This document shows, piece by piece, positions 1-7,910 of a stretch of 64,000 nt of DNA. The translations under genes and the position numbers were made by a program. Under the pieces are notes generated by a model that saw only the letters and a list, made by a program, of their open reading frames with translations, ran no database searches and had not been told where the DNA came from. The stretch comes from Caldilineaceae bacterium. GTDB lineage: Bacteria; Chloroflexota; Anaerolineae; Caldilineales; Caldilineaceae. The stretch covers positions 34,861-98,860 of the forward strand of contig JAPOVP010000043.1 in assembly GCA_026708085.1 (NCBI GenBank), given 5' to 3'. Within the stretch, counting starts at the first letter, position 1; each line of letters starts with the position of its first letter.

Positions 1-2
1 AG

Positions 3-974
3 ACGCTGGGGTTTGACGACGAGATGTCGACGGACCATGGCTGGGGGCCGCGGCTGCAACTTTTCCTGTGCCCTGAGGATTGGATGACTCACGCTGAAAA
101 TATCGACGCGGCGCTGCGCGATGGACTGCCGCACAGTTTTCTGGGCTACCCGACGAATTTCAGTGAACCGGATCCCGAAGACAATGGAGTCCAGCTGCTG
201 GAGGCCACGGTTAGCGGGCCAGTAAATCACAGGGTGGAAACGCAGACGATCGGCGGGTTTTTCTGCGGGTACTTGAATTTTGACATCGGGAAAGAGATTG
301 GGACGGCGGACTGGCTGACTTTTCCCCAGCAGAAGCTGCGGACGATCGCGGCAGGCGGGATCTTTAACGACGAGATCGGCCTGGAGGACGTGCGGTCGCG
401 TTTCAGTTGGTATCCGCGGGATGTGTGGCTTTATCTGCTGGCTGCGAGTTGGGCTCGGGTTGGGCAGGAGGAACACTTGATGGGGCGGGCGGGCCTGGTA
501 GGCGACGAGTTGGGCTCGGCGCTGATCGGGGCGAGGCTGGTCCGGGACGTGATGCGTCTGTGTTTTCTGATGGAGAGACAGTATGCGCCGTATGCCAAGT
601 GGTTCGGGACGGCTTTTGCGCAACTGGAAAGCGCAGCTGGATTGACCGACGTATTGCTGGCAGTGCAGAGGGCGGACACGTGGCAGGAGCGTGACCGTTG
701 GCTGAGCGAGGCTTACCGGGTCGCGGCTGGCCGTCATAACCGGCTGGGGCTCACGGAACCGATGCCGGAGAGGCCGTTCCAGTTCTTTGGCCGGCCGTTT
801 CGCGTGATGGCGTTGCACGGATTCGCGGAGGCGCTGCTGTGCTCTGTCCGGGATCCAGAGGTGGCGCAAGTGGCTGAGCGGCGGCCGATTGGGAGCATCG
901 ACCAGTTCAGTGACAGCACTGATTTGCTGGAGGCAACGGAGTTGAGGCCGGCGCTGCGGGCGCTGTATGGATAG
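3..974 (+). CDS. DUF4037 domain protein, 5' end cut by window
   Basis: The reading frame is open from the first codons of the window. The residues before the first ATG (position 24) read LGFDDE and run into MSTDHGWGPRLQLFL. The D-x-STDHDWGP-type stretch is the signature of the DUF4037 family, a nucleotidyltransferase-fold group found in many bacteria whose substrate is not established. The ATG at 24 therefore lies inside the conserved motif and the true start is upstream of the window. The 3' part is complete: a mostly helical C-terminal region of about 200 residues ends at a TAG. Neighbours give no functional hint. The family call is fairly sure; the function is unknown. Confidence 0.75.
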   Translation, partial: TLGFDDEMSTDHGWGPRLQLFLCPEDWMTHAENIDAALRDGLPHSFLGYPTNFSEPDPEDNGVQLLEATVSGPVNHRVETQTIGGFFCGYLNFDIGKEIGTADWLTFPQQKLRTIAAGGIFNDEIGLEDVRSRFSWYPRDVWLYLLAASWARVGQEEHLMGRAGLVGDELGSALIGARLVRDVMRLCFLMERQYAPYAKWFGTAFAQLESAAGLTDVLLAVQRADTWQERDRWLSEAYRVAAGRHNRLGLTEPMPERPFQFFGRPFRVMALHGFAEALLCSVRDPEVAQVAERRPIGSIDQFSDSTDLLEATELRPALRALYG

Positions 975-1441
975 AGGTTAGTGGTTGGTCGTCAGGAGTC
1001 ATTGATTTCCGTCTGAATCAGGAATGCCGGATTATCAGGATTTCTGTAGCAGGCTCTCGACAGTACTGGCGTTACCGGCAGGGTCTTTGTGGGACTTGCC
1101 TCTTCTGACTTGCCCAGCTTATGACTGCATTGGCTCATGCTCGGAACCAGCCAAGTCTGGGAACGCGGCCGTAGGCATTCGGTCGCAAGCATCCCCGCTA
1201 CATTGAAGGCACAAACTCGGCGAGGCATGTTGTAAGAGGGGGGGCGTTGCGGGGGGGAACCCCCCGCACAAGGGAGGCCGCTTGCGACCGACCGCCCAGA
1301 AGAGCGAGGAGAGAGTAAAGAGGAGTGAGAGACAGCCAAGTGCGGCTGTTCTGCTTGGGCAAGGTTGGATTGAAGCCAAATAGGTAGAGAGTCACTTAGA
1401 AACATTCGATGGAGCAACCAGACACTTTTGGAGACGGATTG
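975..1441. other. Intergenic region with repeat remnant
   Basis: About 470 bases between the DUF4037 gene and the acetyltransferase fusion with no convincing gene. Just after the stop there is a GTTAGTGGTTGG-like stretch that recurs in other intergenic gaps of this window. The middle holds the GC-rich repeat core at 1217-1298. The stretch 1308-1345 is purine-rich and low in complexity. A 390-codon open frame crosses the region on the minus strand but it is antisense to the neighbouring gene and looks like a high-G+C shadow. Confidence 0.6.
1217..1298 (+). repeat. Dispersed GC-rich repeat core, copy A (isolated)
   Basis: This stretch runs from TCGGCGAGGCATGTTGTA to ACCGCCCA. It matches, with a few changes, the centre of the two longer elements at 21303-21385 and 32156-32238. 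It contains a short hairpin, a GCGGGGG arm facing a CCCCCGC arm, followed by ACAAGGGAGG. The outer parts and terminal inverted repeats of the longer elements were not found around this copy. It is either a decayed element or an independently dispersed core. Confidence 0.75.
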
Positions 1442-2353
1442 ATGCACTCGACACTCAAGACCGAGCGGCTGATTTTGCGACCTCTTGCGGCGGACGATGC
1501 GGAGGACCTTTTTGACGCGTACCGGCGGCCGGAAGCGATGCAGTTTATGGACGATCCGGCGCACTCTTCGGCGGCTGAGACAAAAGAGATGGTCGATGGA
1601 ATGCTGGACGGGCCCGGGACGGTCTGGACGGTGCGCACGGCGGAGGACGGTCCGGCGCTGGGATATGTGGATTATATCGGCAATGCGGGCGTGCCGGGGA
1701 TGGGCTATTTTCTGCACCCTGACCATTGGGGAAACGGCTATACGAGCGAGGCTGTGCGGGCGGTGCTGGACTACGGTTTTGACGAGATGGGGCTGGACCG
1801 GGTGGAGCTGTGGATCAGTGAAGAGAACAGGGCATCTGTGCGTGTGGCTGAGAAGGTGGGATTCAGACGCCGGGGCAGGATGCGGCAGAAGTATCATCAG
1901 GACGAGACGGGCCATGATAAGCTCACCTACGGCATCACGGCGGAGCAGTGGCGCACGGGGCAACTGGCGGGCAACGCGCAGGCTGCATACCTGCTGGCGC
2001 CGATTCTGGCGGTGCCGGATGTTCAGGCTGCGGCGGAGTATTATTGCGATAAGCTGGGATTCACGGTCGGCTTCCTGTACGGGGACCCGCCAACGCACGG
2101 CGGCATCCACCTGGGCGAATGGACGTCGGAGGGCGCGCATATTCAACTTTCTCTGACGGATCAACCGTTGCCGGAGAAACCGCCGGTGGGGTTTTATGTG
2201 TTTATGGGGGAGGACGTTGACGGCCTCTTTGGGAAATACCGAGCGGCGGGCGTTCGTATTGAACGGGAGCCGACGGACGAGCCGTGGGGGATGAGGGAGT
2301 TCGCGATTCGGGATTGCAATGGGTACCTGCTGCGCTTTGGCAGGCCGAGTTGA
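1442..2353 (+). CDS. GNAT acetyltransferase fused to a glyoxalase/VOC domain
   Basis: The N-terminal 170 residues are a RimJ/RimL-type GNAT N-acetyltransferase: TERLILRPL opening, a G-x-G-Y strand, HPDHWGNGYTSEA for acetyl-CoA binding, and NRASVRVAEKVGF near the end. Residues from about 190 to 303 form a vicinal-oxygen-chelate (glyoxalase/bleomycin-resistance) fold: ILAVPDVQAAAEYY, LGFTVGFLYGDPP, and a closing RDCNGYLLRFG. The start at 1442 has GGAGA 7 bases upstream. An in-frame ATG at 1409 lacks a ribosome site. The likely role is acetylation of an amine or antibiotic-like small molecule, with the VOC part binding or modifying the same ligand. The substrate is not known. Confidence 0.85.
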   Translation: MHSTLKTERLILRPLAADDAEDLFDAYRRPEAMQFMDDPAHSSAAETKEMVDGMLDGPGTVWTVRTAEDGPALGYVDYIGNAGVPGMGYFLHPDHWGNGYTSEAVRAVLDYGFDEMGLDRVELWISEENRASVRVAEKVGFRRRGRMRQKYHQDETGHDKLTYGITAEQWRTGQLAGNAQAAYLLAPILAVPDVQAAAEYYCDKLGFTVGFLYGDPPTHGGIHLGEWTSEGAHIQLSLTDQPLPEKPPVGFYVFMGEDVDGLFGKYRAAGVRIEREPTDEPWGMREFAIRDCNGYLLRFGRPS

Positions 2354-2554
2354 TGGGAGGACTGTACAGATTGTGACCTTTCGGCTAGGACGAAGGTAAG
2401 AAACAATCTTTCAGGTCTTGGGGCTCTCGAACTGGACACACAACAAATTGGGAAGTAACATTTAGCTCGTTGGCATAGACCTTTCTTCACCACTATATCG
2501 CCTTCACCCTTCGTACGACAAACTGTACGTTCAGACAGGCTTAAGAGAGATCCC

Positions 2555-5113
2555 ATGGCCAGTGATCCTTTGTTCGCTACTATTGGCACGATGGCTGACA
2601 GCATTGACGTGCGTCTCAGCTACAAGATCGTGGAATTGTTCTCGGAAGGTCTTTACTCAAGCCCAAACAAGGCCGTTGAGGAACTCGTCGCCAATTCCTT
2701 TGATGCTGGAGCAGAGCAGGTCCATGTGCTGCTTTCGCCAAACCTCCACGACCAAAATGCTACAATCGTCGTGATTGACGACGGCGAAGGGATGGACCAA
2801 GATGGACTGAAGCAGCACTGGCTCATTGGAATTAGCAACAAACGCCGCCTTTCCGAACCTCCACGGGATCGCAAGCAGATAGGAAAGTTTGGGATTGGAA
2901 AGCTAGCAACCTACGTGCTAGCTGACAGACTGACTCACATTACTAAGCGCGGGGAGAAGTACTATTCTACTTCAATGGACTATAACAAGATTGATAGACG
3001 AGTAGACGGTGAAGTAGAGCCAAGAACACCGCTTAAGATTGACTTGAATGAACTTTCATTCGCGGAAGCACAACAGGCAGTCAAACAGTGGACGGAGACA
3101 ACTGCCTTCAAATCAGCAGGCTTGACACTTTTCGGGAGGGACAGCCCAGAATCGTGGACAGTAAGCATCATGTCTTCGCTTAAGGGAAAAGTGCATGAAA
3201 TTCGGCTGGGTGTCCTGGAATGGGTGTTACGCACTGCATTGCCCTTACGTCCTGATTTTGGTATCTGGCTAAATGGCAGAAAACTCGCGCCGAGCAAAGA
3301 AGAAAAAGGGTTGATCAGACGCTGGGTCCTTGGAAGGGATTTGGCCGAACTTCCTCGACCAGGTCCCAAAGAAATAACGACGCAAGAAGACGAGGACGTT
3401 GAAGCAACCAGCGAACACCGTTTCGGACTTGATGTCCCTGACTTGGGACGCGTCACTGGTTATGCAGAAGTGTATGAAGACCTGCTAACCGGTAAGTCCG
3501 ATAGGCTAGGAAGAAGCTATGGATTCTTTGTCTACGTATACGGACGGCTCCTCAATGTGGTTGATGGGCACTTTGGAATCTCCCCAAATGAACTCAGGCA
3601 TGGGACATTCGGGCGCTTCCGCCTTGTAGTCCACATTGACGGGCTGGACCGCGGGCTTCGCTCGAATAGGGAGACAATCGGCGAAGGCCCTATGCTTGAT
3701 ACAGCACAAAACCTCTTGAGAGCAATATTCAACGCTGTCCGCCCTACATTGGAGAGGCATGACAAAGACGAAGAGCCAGGGGCCAAATTGTCTCGAAAGT
3801 TGGCCGATAGTCCAGCGAGTCTGTCACGCAGACCCATTGTAGGTCTCGCAAAAGCAGTTGCTGAGGGCAGACTGAAATCTCGTTACCTGATAGTCCCTCA
3901 GTTCACGTCGCAAGAGGAGCGCGAGGCGTTCCTTGACTTACTCGATAACCGAGCCAACAATCCCGGAAAGTTTGTTACAACTGTAACCGACGATTTTGAG
4001 GGCTCGGGACGAGACGGCCTCGTGAGGTTCGACCCGCAGTCAGGCACATTACTTCTCAACAGGTGGCATGATTTTGTCTCCACTTTTCATGACGCTTTCA
4101 CACATCGAAGGTTCGGACAGCCTCTTGAACTATTCGCCATGGCCGAAGTTCTGACCGAAGCCCATTTGTACGCAGTTGGTGTAAAACCACAGGACATTGA
4201 AGAATTCCTATCAGAACGAAACCAACTCTTACGATACCTCGCAAACGAATCGGGACAGCAGAGCGCTTTATCCATCGCAAATGCGCTTTCCGACGCTAGA
4301 AACAACCCAGATCGTTTGGAGGAATGTGTTTGTATTGCCTTCCGCTGCCTCGGCTTCGATGTCACTCAATTTGGCAAGCGAGGGCAACCAGACGGCGTGG
4401 CCACAGCTAATCTCTTCCCAGATAAGAGAGGGAACCCACAACATTACAGGGTGAGCCTAGAAGCGAAGAGTAAAGAGCATCATGGAGCGAGGGTGTCGGA
4501 GCAAGACGTAAACCCCGCTGCTGTAGTTCGGCATCGCGACGAGTTCAAATGCGAACACGCTGTGGTAATTGGCCCGGACTTTCAGACTTCACAAGGGGAG
4601 GAATCGGCGCTCGGGAAGTCCATCAAAGAATATCGCGACAAATCGAAGCAATCAGGAGAGCACAGAACAGTTTCCCTAATGACAATAGACGACCTTGCCC
4701 GGCTCGTAAGGCTTCGTCCCATAAAGCAGATTGGATTGAGGAAAATCCGCGAACTTTTCCAAGAATGTAGTCTTCCCCAGGAAAGTTACCGATGGATTGA
4801 TTCAATACACAGGTTACCAGTTGAGAATCCGCCATACGGCAGAATTGTGGAAACAATACACGAATTACAAAAGGAGTTTCCTCTTGAGCCGGTACGATAT
4901 TCAGGGCTTCGCGTCGCGCTGAGGAATTTGACTCCTCCCATTACTTTTGGGAAAGACAGCGAACTTTACGACCTATGCTTTGCCATGGCCCAGATGGCGC
5001 CCGGTGCCATTTACGCTACGTCAGAAAAAGTTGATCTGGACCAGAGCGTTGAAAATGTGATTGCCGCAATTGAGACAGCTTTGCATGACTATCCCCCTGA
5101 CAAGAGCTTGTGA
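2555..5113 (+). CDS. MutL/MORC-like GHKL ATPase fused to PD-(D/E)XK nuclease
   Basis: An 852-residue protein. Residues 20-160 hold the GHKL ATPase motifs: the N-box with E43, N47 and D50 (EELVANSFDAGA), the G1 box DDGEGM at 75-80 and the G2 box GKFGIGK at 110-116. This pattern is typical of MutL/Hsp90/MORC ATPases. Near residues 585-680 there is a restriction-type nuclease core: P612-D613, then E636-A-K638 at the end of a strand (YRVSLEAKSK). Prokaryotic MutL-like ATPases with restriction nucleases and methylases are known and have been proposed as the origin of eukaryotic MORC. The methyltransferase follows after 10 bases, so this is probably the restriction/effector half of a defence locus. 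G+C is visibly lower than in the neighbours. Confidence 0.8.
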   Translation: MASDPLFATIGTMADSIDVRLSYKIVELFSEGLYSSPNKAVEELVANSFDAGAEQVHVLLSPNLHDQNATIVVIDDGEGMDQDGLKQHWLIGISNKRRLSEPPRDRKQIGKFGIGKLATYVLADRLTHITKRGEKYYSTSMDYNKIDRRVDGEVEPRTPLKIDLNELSFAEAQQAVKQWTETTAFKSAGLTLFGRDSPESWTVSIMSSLKGKVHEIRLGVLEWVLRTALPLRPDFGIWLNGRKLAPSKEEKGLIRRWVLGRDLAELPRPGPKEITTQEDEDVEATSEHRFGLDVPDLGRVTGYAEVYEDLLTGKSDRLGRSYGFFVYVYGRLLNVVDGHFGISPNELRHGTFGRFRLVVHIDGLDRGLRSNRETIGEGPMLDTAQNLLRAIFNAVRPTLERHDKDEEPGAKLSRKLADSPASLSRRPIVGLAKAVAEGRLKSRYLIVPQFTSQEEREAFLDLLDNRANNPGKFVTTVTDDFEGSGRDGLVRFDPQSGTLLLNRWHDFVSTFHDAFTHRRFGQPLELFAMAEVLTEAHLYAVGVKPQDIEEFLSERNQLLRYLANESGQQSALSIANALSDARNNPDRLEECVCIAFRCLGFDVTQFGKRGQPDGVATANLFPDKRGNPQHYRVSLEAKSKEHHGARVSEQDVNPAAVVRHRDEFKCEHAVVIGPDFQTSQGEESALGKSIKEYRDKSKQSGEHRTVSLMTIDDLARLVRLRPIKQIGLRKIRELFQECSLPQESYRWIDSIHRLPVENPPYGRIVETIHELQKEFPLEPVRYSGLRVALRNLTPPITFGKDSELYDLCFAMAQMAPGAIYATSEKVDLDQSVENVIAAIETALHDYPPDKSL

Positions 5114-5123
5114 GAGGCCAGAT

Positions 5124-6362
5124 ATGTCGGACATCTTAAATGGAAGAACCGTCATCGAAATCCTAGGACGAAACCCGGTCCATCCATTCCCTGCTCGGAT
5201 GGCTCCAGGCCTTGCTCTTGACGCAATTGCAGAAACCAACCAACCCTTACGCATACTCGATCCCATGTCTGGCTCTGGAACAGTACTTGCTGTCGCTCAG
5301 TCTAGGGGACACCATGCCATCGGTCTAGATATCGACCCACTTTCTGTTCTCATTTCAAGGGTTTGGACGACACCAGTTGATGCAGAATCCTTGCTAGAGC
5401 AGGGAACGCAAGTTCTGGAACGGGCTCAATGCGGGTTCACATCGCTCGAAGAAGGTGACGCATACCCCTTAGGCTCGGACGATGAAACCAAAGGCTTCCT
5501 AAGTTTCTGGTTCGATGGCAACGCGCGTCGGCAACTAACTTTGCTAGCCTCTGCCATCAAAGAAATTAAGTGCAGAAGAATTCGCAGTGCGCTTTGGTGT
5601 GCCTTTTCTCGCCTAATTATTGCCAAGAAGTCGGGGGCATCGTTAGCGATGGACTTGTCTCACAGCCGGCCGCATCGCGTCTTCAAACGTGCACCATCAG
5701 AACCATTTGGAAATTTCTTGTCTGCTGTGAATCGCGTTGCCAAGAACTGTTTAGACAATAGAACTCGAGCCCCTGGGCCTTCGACTACAGTACATGAAGG
5801 GGATGCCCGTAGTCTGCCTCTTGATGACGGCTCAATTGACCTAGTACTTACGTCCCCTCCGTACTTAAACGCGATCGACTACTTTCGATGCAGCAAATTC
5901 TCCTTAGTCTGGATGGGATATTCCATTGAGGAACTACGCAGCCGTAGGTCGGTTTCGGTTGGAACTGAGGTCGGGAAAGAAGCGGACAATGACCATGAGA
6001 TTCAAGACGTCTTCTCCGCGTTGGACTTAAACCCGGTATTGGAAACGAGGCAGAGAAAGATTCTTGCGCGGTACATTGACGACATGAGGCGCGTCGTTAG
6101 AGAAACTGCCAGAGTCCTCGTTCATGAAGGACAGGCAGTATATGTGATTGGTGAGAACACAGTACGGGGCACGTATATCCCCAATGCCATCATTGTGGAG
6201 GCGGTTGCGAATTCTGCGGGTCTCCGTTGCAAAGCGAAGCGTTCCAGGGAACTGCCGGCGAACCGTCGATACTTGCCTCCACCGGCTACACAGTCGGCAA
6301 AAGCCTCGCTTGGTGGACGATTGCGCCGAGAGATAATTCTCACATTTGAGAAAACGAACTGA
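5124..6362 (+). CDS. Site-specific DNA methyltransferase (N4/N6 type)
   Basis: About 412 residues. The SAM-binding motif I is DPMSGSGT at residues 46-53, followed by GLDIDPLSVLISR. The catalytic motif IV is TSPPY at 243-247, followed by LNAIDYFR. S/D-PPY motifs are used by amino-methylating DNA methyltransferases (N4-cytosine or N6-adenine). HPFPARMAP at the N-terminus lies just before motif I. The start at 5124 has GAGAGG 7 bases upstream and sits 10 bases after the stop of the ATPase-nuclease gene. An upstream ATG at 5061 would overlap that gene. It most likely modifies host DNA so that the partner nuclease spares it. No specificity subunit is visible, so recognition must lie within one of the two proteins. 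Confidence 0.85.
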   Translation: MSDILNGRTVIEILGRNPVHPFPARMAPGLALDAIAETNQPLRILDPMSGSGTVLAVAQSRGHHAIGLDIDPLSVLISRVWTTPVDAESLLEQGTQVLERAQCGFTSLEEGDAYPLGSDDETKGFLSFWFDGNARRQLTLLASAIKEIKCRRIRSALWCAFSRLIIAKKSGASLAMDLSHSRPHRVFKRAPSEPFGNFLSAVNRVAKNCLDNRTRAPGPSTTVHEGDARSLPLDDGSIDLVLTSPPYLNAIDYFRCSKFSLVWMGYSIEELRSRRSVSVGTEVGKEADNDHEIQDVFSALDLNPVLETRQRKILARYIDDMRRVVRETARVLVHEGQAVYVIGENTVRGTYIPNAIIVEAVANSAGLRCKAKRSRELPANRRYLPPPATQSAKASLGGRLRREIILTFEKTN

Positions 6363-6594
6363 ACTTAGAGAAGATTCTTCATACTCACTAGGGTTTTGCA
6401 TTAGCTACAAGCGAAAGTTATCGAAGGGACCCTCGTTGCTACTTGCTTCAAAATCTCTCTTTTGTTTGGCTGGCAATGAGGCAAAACCATTTTAGGGTAG
6501 GCACGTCTCCTCCAAGACGAACAGTTCTCATCTTGCTAGCCTTTCATCCTTTACAGCAAGAGAATATCCTCTCATTGCAGCGAAAGACATCTCA

Positions 6595-7878
6595 ATGATG
6601 AGCACATATAAAGGTCGGAAGCTCTGGAACTTCGCGCTTGAACGAGGCATGAGCCGGCGTCGTTTTTTGCAGATGCTATCGGCTGGCGGGACTGCGGCTG
6701 TGCTGGCGTCCTGTGCTGGATTGCCACTGCCCACGGCGACGGCGCCGACCGCTGACGATAGCACGGAAGAAGTTCCTCAATTCAGCAAGGACCCGGCACC
6801 ATTCATCGATCTCGACGGCGGGAATCTGGAAGCCCGACTGGAAAACATGCAGGGACTGATCACTCCCAGCCGGTTCTTTTTTGTACGCAACAACTCGGTC
6901 AGCCTGGAAGTCGACGCGGCTGACTGGCGGCTCTCCGTCGAGGGCGACGCGGTTTCCAATCGATTGGAACTTTCCTACGATGACATTTTGAATCTGCCCA
7001 GCAGGACGTTAATTTCCTACCTGGAATGCGCGGGCAACCAACGGGCCATGTTCGACTTGGTGAAAGGGCGGGCGGCAAAAGGGACGCAGTGGAAAACGGG
7101 GGCGGTGGGCAACGGCGTATGGACAGGCGCGGCGATGCGGGACGTGCTCGAGCGGGCGGGCATCACCGAAGAGGCGGTCAGCGTGCTTTTGGTTGGGCTG
7201 GACACGGGTTCGCCGGAAGAGGGATTCCGACGCGTCATGCCGGTCGAAAAGGCGATGGATCCAGATACGATGCTGGCCTATGCGCTGAATGGTGAGGCGC
7301 TGCCGAGGGATCATGGCTTCCCATTGCGGGCGCTGGCGCCCGGGTGGGTCGGGGCTGCCAATGTAAAGTGGCTAGGGCGAATCGTGGTCTCGTCGAAACA
7401 GCTTTGGACCCGAAACAACACGACCTCATACACGTTGATCGGCGATGCCTATCCACCGGAAGGTGAAGCGCTGGGCAAGCCGTTGACAGTGCAGACGGTC
7501 AAGAGCGCGCTGGCGCTGCCGTGGCCGGCAGAGTTGGGGGCGGGGGAGCACCGCATATATGGCTTTGCGCACTCGCCGAACGGGCCGATTGCGGAAGTGG
7601 AGTGGAGCAGCAGTTCCGGGGAGACATGGAACGTCTCTACGCTGGAAGAGCCGCAGATTCAAGCGGAATTCGGGCATCTAGCGGAAGATTTCAGCGACAG
7701 CGCATTCAGATATTCCTGGACGCGTTTCGGCTTTACTTGGGATGCGGGACGGGGCGAGCACACGATTATGACGCGGGCGACGGACGCCGCGGGCAATACG
7801 CAACCAGACGAAATTCCTTTCAATGAGAAGGGTTATCTATTCAACCAGCCGTTACCCCATCCGATACGGGTAACGTAG
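6595..7878 (+). CDS. Sulfite-oxidase-family molybdopterin oxidoreductase, Tat lipoprotein
   Basis: A 427-residue protein with a twin-arginine signal (SRRRFLQ at 20-26) that ends in a lipobox, LASC with Cys40. It is probably exported folded with its cofactor and lipid-anchored outside the membrane. The catalytic domain contains ECAGNQR, with Cys145 as the expected molybdenum ligand, and HGFPLRALAPGWVGAANVKW, a hallmark of the sulfite oxidase family. The C-terminal 130 residues resemble the Mo-co oxidoreductase dimerisation domain (YGFAHSPNGPIAEVEWS). The electron acceptor and substrate are not shown by the sequence; sulfite or an organic S- or N-oxide are options. No cytochrome subunit is adjacent. 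Nnr follows 32 bases later. Confidence 0.88.
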   Translation: MMSTYKGRKLWNFALERGMSRRRFLQMLSAGGTAAVLASCAGLPLPTATAPTADDSTEEVPQFSKDPAPFIDLDGGNLEARLENMQGLITPSRFFFVRNNSVSLEVDAADWRLSVEGDAVSNRLELSYDDILNLPSRTLISYLECAGNQRAMFDLVKGRAAKGTQWKTGAVGNGVWTGAAMRDVLERAGITEEAVSVLLVGLDTGSPEEGFRRVMPVEKAMDPDTMLAYALNGEALPRDHGFPLRALAPGWVGAANVKWLGRIVVSSKQLWTRNNTTSYTLIGDAYPPEGEALGKPLTVQTVKSALALPWPAELGAGEHRIYGFAHSPNGPIAEVEWSSSSGETWNVSTLEEPQIQAEFGHLAEDFSDSAFRYSWTRFGFTWDAGRGEHTIMTRATDAAGNTQPDEIPFNEKGYLFNQPLPHPIRVT

Positions 7879-7910
7879 TCCTGACAGGACCGGCTTGCAC
7901 GAGGCACGCT

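Noticed and set aside
1308..1334. Near-identity with 62581-62607
   Set aside because: Both are purine-rich simple sequence (AGGAGAGAG, AAGAGGAGTGAG); chance or low complexity is enough.
992..2164. 390-codon open frame on the minus strand
   Set aside because: It is antisense to the GNAT-VOC gene and the repeat remnant, has Arg/Ser/Pro-rich shadow composition and no recognisable motif.
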